Assembly: GCF_000092425.1 (NCBI RefSeq)
Contig: NC_014221.1
Span: forward strand, 2,671,001 to 2,735,000
Direction: 5' to 3'
Source: Truepera radiovictrix DSM 17093
GTDB lineage: Bacteria; Deinococcota; Deinococci; Deinococcales; Trueperaceae
Length of the DNA stretch: 64,000 nt
Shown: in pieces, positions 40,655 through 48,951 of the stretch
How the letters are laid out: the number at the start of each line of letters is the position of its first letter
Position numbering within the stretch: position 1 is the first letter of the stretch
Made by a program: the position numbers and the translations under genes
Notes under the pieces: generated by a model
Seen by the model: only the letters and a program-made list of their open reading frames with translations
Database searches by the model: none
What the model was told of the DNA's origin: nothing

Positions 40655-41872
<1,218 letters not shown>

Positions 41873-41967
41873 CTTCTGGCCTCCTTAACGTGGCCTCACG
41901 GGGCCAAGCAGCCAAAATCGGCCAGCCCGCTCACGGGTCTGACCTCATCCGGCTTCGGGTTCTAAGT

Positions 41968-42042
<75 letters not shown>

Positions 42043-42115
42043 CTACTTGAACCGCAACCCAACGCCCCAAGCGGTCCCCGGACGGGAGCTCCCTCCGGGG
42101 TACGCTCGGCTCGGT

Positions 42116-42191
<76 letters not shown>

Positions 42192-42266
42192 ACACACTGC
42201 GCTTACAGATCGCGCACCCGATTCGGCACCCTAGGCGGCTTTACGCCCGCACGTCGTGCTAGGGAT

Positions 42267-42351
42267 TGGTGGGCCGGGATGGATTCGAACCATCGTAGGC
42301 AAAGCCAACGGATTTACAGTCCGTCCCCTTTAACCACTCGGGCACCGACCC
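42267..42351 (-). tRNA. tRNA-Tyr (GTA)
   Basis: 85-base class II tRNA with a long variable arm and encoded CCA. Acceptor GGGTCGG/CCGGCCC has one G-U pair. The anticodon loop CTGTAAA gives GTA. Confidence 0.97.
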
Positions 42352-42367
42352 ACGGGCAACCTGCGTC

Positions 42368-42443
<76 letters not shown>

Positions 42444-42484
42444 CCAACCGCGCTCGGGCAGCTTTGAAGCGTGCCCGAATATGA

Positions 42485-42513
42485 AGCGTAGCATGCTCTT
42501 CAAGGGGTGTCAA
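42485..42513 (-). promoter_or_regulatory. Promoter of the tRNA-tuf operon
   Basis: TTGACA (42508-42513), exactly 17 bases, then TGC-TACGCT (-10 at 42485-42490) on the minus strand. The -35 is perfect and the -10 is extended. It lies about 40 bases before tRNA-Thr(TGT), directly after the polX stop. Confidence 0.85.
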
Positions 42514-42523
42514 CAGCCCCCCG

Positions 42524-44275
42524 TCAGCCCCCGACCGGCGCGCGAGAGGGCTTCAGGCGCGCGAGAAAGGCGCCGGCGTCGGGAGCGGTGTTGACAACGT
42601 CAATCGCGCTGAGACCGGCCTTGCGGGCCATCAGGACGCCGTAGCGGAGGTCGTGGTAGCCGTCGACGTGGTGGGCGTCGGGGTCGATTGCAAAGCGGCA
42701 GCCGAGCGCTTTGGCGCGCGCGACGAGGCGCCAGTCGAGGTCCAAACGGCGGGGGTTAGCGTTGATCTCGACGACGGTGCCGGCTTCGGCGCACGCCGCT
42801 AGCACCGCCATGACGTCGACCTCGTAGGGGGGGCGACGCAGGAGGAGGCGGCCGGTTAGGTGCCCCAAAATGCTCGCGTAAGGGTGCTGCACCGCGCGCA
42901 CCAAGCGCTCGGTCTGCTTGACTTTGTCGAGCGTGAAGTGCTGATGCACGCTGATCACGGTGTAGTCGAGCTTGGCCAAGACCTCGTCGGGGTAGTCGAG
43001 CGAGCCGTCGGGGAGGATGTCTACCTCGAGCCCGTGCAGCACCTTAAAGTCCGCGCCGTCGCGGTCGAGCGCCTCGCGGAGGCGCGCGACCGCTCTGGCC
43101 TGCTCGAAGACGCGCTCCACGCTTAAGCCGTTGGCGTAGTACGAGGTGCGGGAGTGATCGGCCAGGGCCAGGTAGCGGTAGCCGAGGGCGCGCGCCGCCG
43201 CCACCATCTCGTCGAGCGAACAGGCGCCGTCGGACCAGGTCGTGTGGTTGTGGACGAGCCCGCGGATGTCCGTCAGCGTGACGAGCGCCTCGTCGCCCAC
43301 CAGCCCCCCCTCGCGCCGCTCGGGGGGGACCATCGGGAGACCTAGCTGGGTCCAGAGCGCCGCTTCGGTGGGGGTCGGCAGCAGCGTCTCACCCCGCAGC
43401 AGCCCCGCGGGGGTGAGCCGCAATCCCTTGGCGGCGGCGTGCGCCGCGAGCGCCGCGACGAACGCCTCGCTGCCGGTGCGGCAGGCGAGCGCGGCACCTA
43501 GAGCCTCCGCGTCGGCGCACCACAGCTCAAGGGGCCGCCCCTCAAAGCTCAGGTGCAGCTCTCCCCCCTCGCTCGGGGTGGCCCCGAGCGAAGCGAGGCG
43601 CTCTGCGAGCACCGTCACAGGGAGCCCAGTCACCACGAACGAAAGCGCCCCGACGGTCTCGAGCGCACGCCGCAGCTCCCCGGCGCGCTCGAGCGTCGCT
43701 TCCGGTGCGAGCGTTTTGCAAAGCGCCTCGAAACGCGCGGCGCGCACCTCGGCCTCGTCGAGGCGCTCGCGCTCGCGCGCTTCGAGCGCGAAGCGGGCGG
43801 CCGCCGTGACGGCGGCGGCGCTCTTGGCGCCAAAGCCGCGCACCTTGGCCAGGCGACCGTCCCCCGCCGCCGCGAGGAGCGCGTCGAGGTCGGCAATCCC
43901 CGCCTGCCAGAGCGCCCGCACCTTTTTGGGGCCCAACCCCGCGACCCGCAGGAGTCCGAGCACCCCCTCCGGCACCTCCGCGTAGAGCGCCTCCAAGAGG
44001 GGGAGCTGCGGCGCACCGCGCCCCCTCAAAGCCTCTACGGCGGCCGCGACCCCCGGTCCGACGCCGCGCACCTCGGTCAGGCGCCCCGCTTCGAGCAGGG
44101 GTGTGAGGTCGCCCTCGTACGCCTCGAGCCGCCGCGCCGCCCCCGCGTAGGCCGCGGCGCGGTAGGGCTCGGCGCCGAGCACCTCGAGGAGGCGCGAGAC
44201 CTCCAAAAGCTGCCGTACGAGCGACTTTTTATCGGGCCAGAGGGTGGCCGCGGGGGGTGAGGGGGGCTCGGTCAT
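42524..44275 (-). CDS. polX: PolX-family protein with degenerate polymerase domain and intact PHP domain
   Basis: 583 residues with PolX architecture: helix-hairpin-helix region (~1-160), polymerase palm (~180-320), PHP phosphoesterase (~335-575). The palm motif aligned to GSLRR...DLD reads GELRRALETVGALSF, so both metal-binding aspartates are A210 and S212; the third position is E250 and the TGSKxHN motif is TGSEAFV. Polymerase activity should be absent. The PHP metal ligands are intact (HNHTTWSDG, ADHS, GLEVD, ISVHQH, DPDAHH), so nuclease or phosphoesterase activity in DNA repair is expected. Confidence 0.92.
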   Translation of the reverse strand: MTEPPSPPAATLWPDKKSLVRQLLEVSRLLEVLGAEPYRAAAYAGAARRLEAYEGDLTPLLEAGRLTEVRGVGPGVAAAVEALRGRGAPQLPLLEALYAEVPEGVLGLLRVAGLGPKKVRALWQAGIADLDALLAAAGDGRLAKVRGFGAKSAAAVTAAARFALEARERERLDEAEVRAARFEALCKTLAPEATLERAGELRRALETVGALSFVVTGLPVTVLAERLASLGATPSEGGELHLSFEGRPLELWCADAEALGAALACRTGSEAFVAALAAHAAAKGLRLTPAGLLRGETLLPTPTEAALWTQLGLPMVPPERREGGLVGDEALVTLTDIRGLVHNHTTWSDGACSLDEMVAAARALGYRYLALADHSRTSYYANGLSVERVFEQARAVARLREALDRDGADFKVLHGLEVDILPDGSLDYPDEVLAKLDYTVISVHQHFTLDKVKQTERLVRAVQHPYASILGHLTGRLLLRRPPYEVDVMAVLAACAEAGTVVEINANPRRLDLDWRLVARAKALGCRFAIDPDAHHVDGYHDLRYGVLMARKAGLSAIDVVNTAPDAGAFLARLKPSRAPVGG

Positions 44276-44309
44276 GAGGGTAGTCTATCGCCCCTGTCGC
44301 GGGGCGCGG

Positions 44310-44315
44310 TACACT
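44310..44315 (+). promoter_or_regulatory. -10 box of the barrel-like protein gene
   Basis: TACACT lies 7 bases before the GTG at 44323, with no ribosome site between; a leaderless start. Confidence 0.6.
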
Positions 44316-44322
44316 GGCGTCC

Positions 44323-44874
44323 GTGTGTTCTCTCCTTACCCTCTCCGCAGGGGTGTGGCGGGGCGTTCGTGTAGGGCTCCTCACAGCCCTGGCGTTGGGG
44401 ACCGCTGCGGCGCAGGGCACCCCGGCAGCGGCCGACACACCCGCCGAACGCGTCACCCCGCTCCCTCCGCCCCCCTCGGTGTGGCTCGAGGCGGGTCTCG
44501 GCTACCGCCCTACCGAGACGGGGCTAGCGCCCGCCCCCCGCTTCGGGGTACGCGGCGTGCAGCCCCTTTCGGAGACCACCGGGTTCTACGGCGCGTTCAG
44601 CCTGCCGGACGCGCCAACCCTCGACCTCGGCGGTTGGTTCAGCTTTTTGCCGGGTCCAGAAGACCTCTTCGGCTTCCGCAGCTTTGCCGGCGCCGGCCTC
44701 ACCTACGCTGCGGGCTCGTTCGGGTTCGCCCTAAGCGCCGCGGTCGCCTACGAGGTGGCGCCGGGGACGGCGCTCACGTTCGTCTACACCCACCGCCCGC
44801 TCCTCTTGCCAGCGCTCGGGCAGTCGTTCGACCTCTCGCTCGGCGTCCGCTTCGACCTACCGGGGGCGGAGTAA
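44323..44874 (+). CDS. Exported hypothetical protein, possible small outer-membrane barrel
   Basis: 183 residues. An N-terminal signal peptide ([18 protein letters not shown]) is followed by a low-complexity Ala/Pro/Thr linker and a domain of alternating hydrophobic strands rich in Gly/aromatics ([47 protein letters not shown]), consistent with a small beta-barrel. The last strand ends near the C-terminus, as in outer-membrane proteins. GTG at 44323 is set by TACACT 7 bases upstream. Function unknown. Confidence 0.72.
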   Translation: MCSLLTLSAGVWRGVRVGLLTALALGTAAAQGTPAAADTPAERVTPLPPPPSVWLEAGLGYRPTETGLAPAPRFGVRGVQPLSETTGFYGAFSLPDAPTLDLGGWFSFLPGPEDLFGFRSFAGAGLTYAAGSFGFALSAAVAYEVAPGTALTFVYTHRPLLLPALGQSFDLSLGVRFDLPGAE

Positions 44875-44941
44875 CCGGCGTGGCGCACACGGCCCTTCAC
44901 GGTGGGCGCTCATAGGAGGCGTTCACGGTAGACTGCGGGGC

Positions 44942-45490
44942 ATGAGCATCAAACCGGACTGGTGGATTCGGGAGCGCGCGCGCGCGGGGATGATCGAACC
45001 CTTCGAGGACCGGCTCGTGCGGCAAGGGGTCATCTCGTACGGGCTCTCGTCGTTCGGCTACGACCTGCGCGCCGCCCCCGAATGGCGGGTTTTCGTCAAC
45101 GCCTTTAACACCGTCGTCGACCCCAAAAACTTCGACCTGCGCGGGCTTGTCGAGACGAGCGGCGACACCTGCATCATCCCCCCCAACTCGTTCGTGCTGA
45201 CCCGGAGCGTCGAGTACCTGCGCGTCCCCGACGACGTGATGGTCGTCGCCCTCGGCAAGTCGAGCTACGCGCGCTGCGGCATCGTCGCCAACGTCACGCC
45301 GCTCGAGCCCGGTTGGGAGGGGCACGTCACCCTCGAGCTCTCCAACACCACCCCGCTCCCCGCCAAGGTCTACGCGGGTGAGGGCATCGTGCAGCTCCTC
45401 TTTTTCCAGGGGGAGCGGCCGGAGGTCACCTACGCCGAACGCAAGGGCAAGTATCAGGGGCAGCGCGGGGTGACGCTCCCGAAGCTGTGA
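44942..45490 (+). CDS. dcd: dCTP deaminase
   Basis: 182-residue trimeric enzyme producing dUTP (or dUMP in the bifunctional form) from dCTP for dTTP synthesis. Motifs: [14 protein letters not shown] near 32-45, [10 protein letters not shown], and [17 protein letters not shown] with the catalytic Glu (~128). [12 protein letters not shown] and the C-terminal GKYQGQRG, which closes over the triphosphate, are intact. ATG at 44942 is 7 bases after TAGACT (44929-44934), so the mRNA is probably leaderless. It stands alone. Confidence 0.96.
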   Translation: MSIKPDWWIRERARAGMIEPFEDRLVRQGVISYGLSSFGYDLRAAPEWRVFVNAFNTVVDPKNFDLRGLVETSGDTCIIPPNSFVLTRSVEYLRVPDDVMVVALGKSSYARCGIVANVTPLEPGWEGHVTLELSNTTPLPAKVYAGEGIVQLLFFQGERPEVTYAERKGKYQGQRGVTLPKL

Positions 45491-45625
45491 CGCGTCGCCC
45501 GGTCATCTGGCTACGCACGCCAGAAGAGGCCGCTTTGCACGCACCTTCCGAGCTACGGGTAGCCACGCACCCCGAGCGTCCCCCAAGCGGAACGTGGGAT
45601 TCTGGTGCGGCCGCGCCGAACCTCG

Positions 45626-47083
45626 TCAGCGCTCGCTCACGACCGGCCGTCCCGCGTTGCCCTCAACGCCCCCAGGCAGCTCGTCGAACTCCTCGGAAAA
45701 GGCCGGCAGGGTGACCCGGAAGGTCGTCCCACGCCCCTGGACGCTCTCGACCTCGATCATCCCGCCGTGGACGTCGGTGATCTGCTTGGCGATCGCGAGC
45801 CCCAACCCCGCACCCCCGCCGGCACCCTTGTAGAACTTTTCGAAGATGTGCGGCAGCACCTCCTCGGGGATACCGGGGCCGCGGTCGCGCACGATCAGCA
45901 CGACGTGTTCGTCGGTCGTCACGAGCCCCAGGGTGACTTTGCGCGGGTTGCCGGTCGCTTTGACGGCGTTGGCGGTCAGGTTGCGCACGAGCTGTTTGAG
46001 CCGCTCCGGGTCGCCGAGCAACAGCCCCCCCGGGCGCGACTCGAGCCGCACCCCCGGAAACTCTTCAGCCACGGGTTTGAGGATGTCGGTGTGCGGGTCT
46101 AGAAGGTGCGGGACGTACTCGCGCACGAGCTGACCGCGCGTGAGCTGCAAAAGGTCGGCGACAAGCCGCGACATCGAACGGGCGATGCGCTGCGCGTCCT
46201 CGAGCTCGGCCCGCACCGAGGGGGGGGCGCGCCGCACCGAACGGTCCAAAAACCCCTGCAAGCTGGTTAAGGGCGTGCGCAGCTCGTGGCTCGTCTCGGC
46301 GAGAAAGGCGCGCTGCGCGTCCATCGAGGCTTTGAGGCGCAGGATAAGGTCGTTGAGCACGCTGCTCAGCTTGCCGACCTCGTCGTCGGGGCCGCGGTAC
46401 GTGATCGTCACGAGGTTGCTCGGGTCGAGCTGGGCGGCGGCGTTCGCGAGCTGCGTCACGGGGCGCGCGGCGGCAGCGGCCACGAGGTAACCGAGCAACA
46501 GGCTGAGGAGCACGAGAACGCCCGCCACGACCACGAGCATGCGGGCGAGCTGCTCGAGCGCCGCCCCGATGTACCCCGAGGGCGAGATCACGGCGGCCAC
46601 CCCGAACGACACGGGTGCGAGCGCCGCGCTCACGGGTTCACCGGCGAACACACCGTTCCAGGTCAGCGGACCCTCGCGCGCGGCGAGCACCACCTCGGTA
46701 GGAATAAGCAGCGTGCCGCGCCCCGCGGCCGCCTCATCCGCCTCGTTGGAGGCGGCGATGCGCGCCCCCGAGCTGCTGTAGAGGTGGATGATGACCCCGC
46801 CGGTGGCCGCGCTGCTCAGCCGCGGCGCTTCGGCGGCCTCACCCTCGAGCGGGTCCTCGGCGTCGGCAGCGTCGGCGGCATCGGCGTCGTACTCGCGGGC
46901 GACCCGCGCGACGTCCTCCTCGAGCGCTCGCCGCAGGTCCCCGATCAGGCTCGCCCGCACCACCGCGAAGGCCGCGAGCGACGCTAGCGCCGTAAAGCAG
47001 GCGATCGCCAGACCCGTAAAGAGGGTGATGCGCCAGCGCAGGGCGATACCGCGGCGAGAGATCATCGACCGAGTCTGCCGCAT
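45626..47083 (-). CDS. Sensor histidine kinase
   Basis: 485-residue membrane kinase. Two membrane segments (~20-42 and ~185-207) flank a periplasmic sensor of ~140 residues containing an acidic Ala/Asp stretch (DADAADAADAEDP). HAMP (~208-260), HisKA with FLAETSHELRTPL (phospho-His), and HATPase_c with an N-box NLTANAVKA, DRGPGIP and GAGLGLAIAK follow. All catalytic boxes are intact. It follows its response regulator by 43 bases in one operon. Start ATG at 47083, or 47065 (MISRRG). Stimulus unknown. Confidence 0.93.
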   Translation of the reverse strand: MRQTRSMISRRGIALRWRITLFTGLAIACFTALASLAAFAVVRASLIGDLRRALEEDVARVAREYDADAADAADAEDPLEGEAAEAPRLSSAATGGVIIHLYSSSGARIAASNEADEAAAGRGTLLIPTEVVLAAREGPLTWNGVFAGEPVSAALAPVSFGVAAVISPSGYIGAALEQLARMLVVVAGVLVLLSLLLGYLVAAAAARPVTQLANAAAQLDPSNLVTITYRGPDDEVGKLSSVLNDLILRLKASMDAQRAFLAETSHELRTPLTSLQGFLDRSVRRAPPSVRAELEDAQRIARSMSRLVADLLQLTRGQLVREYVPHLLDPHTDILKPVAEEFPGVRLESRPGGLLLGDPERLKQLVRNLTANAVKATGNPRKVTLGLVTTDEHVVLIVRDRGPGIPEEVLPHIFEKFYKGAGGGAGLGLAIAKQITDVHGGMIEVESVQGRGTTFRVTLPAFSEEFDELPGGVEGNAGRPVVSER

Positions 47084-47126
47084 CTAGCTTAAGGCGCGCT
47101 TAACGGCGCTCTCACCGTGACCCCGC

Positions 47127-47798
47127 TCAACTCTTGATGGCGTAGCCGATCCCGCGCACCGTCCGGATAAGGCCGTAACCGCCCGCGTCGCGCAGCTTGG
47201 CACGGATATTCGCGATGTGGACGTCCACGACGTTCGACGAGGGCGGTAACTCTTCGCCCCAGACGTTCTGCTCGATCTCCTGGCGGGTGTAGACGCGCCC
47301 CGGCGAACCGCAGAGGTAGACCAAGAGGTCGAACTCGCGCGGCGAGAGGCGGATCTCCTGCTTGTCCCAGTAGAGCTGCCGCCGGTTGATGTCGATGACC
47401 ATATCGCCGACAGTCTGCGCCGAACCCGCGTTCTGGTGGCGGAGCTGCACGCGGATCCGGGCCAGCAGCTCCTCGGTGTGAAAGGGCTTGGCGAGGTAGT
47501 CGTCGGCGCCGGCATTGAGCATCTCCACCTTCGTCGCGACGTCGTCGGCCGCGGTCAGGATGATGATCGGCGTGCTGCTCGTTTTGCGCACGCGGCGCGC
47601 GATCTCGGCGCCGCTAAGGTCGGGCAACCCCAGGTCGAGCACGATCAGGTCGGGGTTTAGCTCGCGCACGGCGGCGAGCCCGCGCATCCCCGTTTCGCAC
47701 GCCGTCACCCGGAACCCCGCCTCCTCGAGCTCGAGGGTTAGGAGGCGGCTGATATCTAGATCATCCTCCACGATTAAGATGTGCTTGCTTTGGCTCAT
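47127..47798 (-). CDS. OmpR-family response regulator
   Basis: 223 residues. Receiver domain ~1-120: acidic pocket E11-D12-D13, phospho-acceptor D55 in LIVLDLGLPD, Thr in ILTAADD and Lys in YLAKPF. Winged-helix DNA-binding domain ~128-222, with LSPREFDLLVYLC and VDVHIANIRAKLRD (recognition helix). ATG at 47798 follows AAGGGGAG. It is the first gene of the two-component operon with the downstream kinase, so the two should act together; the target genes are not evident. Confidence 0.95.
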   Translation of the reverse strand: MSQSKHILIVEDDLDISRLLTLELEEAGFRVTACETGMRGLAAVRELNPDLIVLDLGLPDLSGAEIARRVRKTSSTPIIILTAADDVATKVEMLNAGADDYLAKPFHTEELLARIRVQLRHQNAGSAQTVGDMVIDINRRQLYWDKQEIRLSPREFDLLVYLCGSPGRVYTRQEIEQNVWGEELPPSSNVVDVHIANIRAKLRDAGGYGLIRTVRGIGYAIKS

Positions 47799-47913
47799 CG
47801 TGATGTGCTCCCCTTGGTCAAACGGACTTTACGCGCACGAACTGTAGCGCAACAGCGGCGTCAACCCGAGCGCCGCCACGGGTCTCCAGGTGCGGCGCCA
47901 CGCCCTTGGGCCC

Positions 47914-48291
47914 CTAAGGCCCCGCGAGCGGCGCGAAGTGCAGCTCGATACCGTAAGCGTCCAGCAGCCACTTTTTCAGCGATACCGCCCGCTCGGCCCC
48001 CTCGAAGCGGACGAAGATGTCGTCGCCCGTGGGGCCGATGCGCCCGTACGGCGCCTCCGCTACCGCGGCCGCCGCCTCGCGCTCGCTGGCATCGGGGGGC
48101 AAGATCAAGAGCCGCACCTCGGTTTCGGGCTCGAGGGCGTGCGGAAACGTGAGCTCTTTCCCCTCGACGACCCCCGAGGTGTAGACGGGGATAAGGTCCG
48201 GATGGACGAGCTTTACGACCGTCCCTGGCAAAAACGCGTGGCCGGCGATGAACGCCTGGCCGAGCGCGAGCCAGAGCAAAAGCGCCTTCAT
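47914..48291 (-). CDS. Exported hypothetical protein
   Basis: 125 residues. A signal peptide (KALLLWLALGQAFIAGHAF) is followed by a small alpha+beta domain (VVKLVHPDLIPVYTSGVV, EVRLLILPPDASE, IFVRFEGAERAVSLKKWLL). Family not recognised. ATG at 48291 has an AGAGGCGA site. It is upstream of the two-component genes on the same strand (115 bases from the regulator's start), so co-transcription is possible. Confidence 0.7.
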   Translation of the reverse strand: MKALLLWLALGQAFIAGHAFLPGTVVKLVHPDLIPVYTSGVVEGKELTFPHALEPETEVRLLILPPDASEREAAAAVAEAPYGRIGPTGDDIFVRFEGAERAVSLKKWLLDAYGIELHFAPLAGP

Positions 48292-48552
48292 GGTCGCCTC
48301 TGTCGGGGGGGGAGAAAACGCAAACTCGGAGCGAGGCCGTACGTCATGGAGGGCATCCTAACAGGGGGCACGCTAAGCGGGGCATAGGGTTGCGTAAAGG
48401 AACCTTCATCCTTGATGGCTTCTCGTGCGTTAACGTGCCCATTATACGACACGCGCGGCGCGCAGCCTCCGGGCGAAGCGACGCAAAAGGCCACAAGCAC
48501 CCCCCCAAGGCACGGGTCGTACGAACCCACCAGCACCTGCTAGCCTAGGGGG
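48292..48552. other. Intergenic region with a TATAAT box
   Basis: The 261 bases between divergent genes contain a TATAAT (minus strand, ~48444-48449) that could drive the 47914-48291 gene with a ~150-base leader. No gene was supported here. Confidence 0.4.
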
Positions 48553-48930
48553 GTGCAGCGCGACCCGCAACGAGCCGCTCCTGAAGCGTTTTACCTCGAC
48601 GGCCCCCTCTACTACCTCGGCCGCGAGCTTCCTCACCAGCTCGACGTCACCTTGCTGCGCACCGAAGCGGGTCGCGCCGCGCTCCTCTTTCGCACCGAAA
48701 CCGGGGCGCGGGCGCACCTCGCCGCGCTCCCCCATGCGCTGCGCGTCAGGGTCGCGCCGGCGAACGATTGGCGCGCGAAAGAGGAGCTTCTGCTGGCCGC
48801 TGGGGCGCGCGGCGCGACTGCCGTGTGGCTCGACGTCGCCGTCGGCACCCTCGAGCCCACCTTGCGCGCCCCGCTCGCCGCAGCGCTCGCCTACGTGCGG
48901 TCGTTTCGACGCCAGAGCGCCTGCTTGTAG
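48553..48930 (+). CDS. Hypothetical protein
   Basis: 125-residue soluble protein, not recognised. Sequence suggests alpha+beta structure (FYLDGPLYYLGRELPHQLDVTLL, AALLFRTETGARAHLAALP), with a C-terminal helix. GTG at 48553 follows a G-rich run and a TAGCCT -10-like box ~7 bases upstream. It converges with the large protease gene, 21 bases between stops. Confidence 0.65.
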   Translation: MQRDPQRAAPEAFYLDGPLYYLGRELPHQLDVTLLRTEAGRAALLFRTETGARAHLAALPHALRVRVAPANDWRAKEELLLAAGARGATAVWLDVAVGTLEPTLRAPLAAALAYVRSFRRQSACL

Positions 48931-48951
48931 CCCTGGGCGCAGCCAAGGGTG

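Noticed and set aside
48288-48536. 82-codon minus-strand frame upstream of the 47914-48291 gene
   Set aside because: It runs through a TATAAT-containing leader, lacks a ribosome site, and has no coherent protein pattern.
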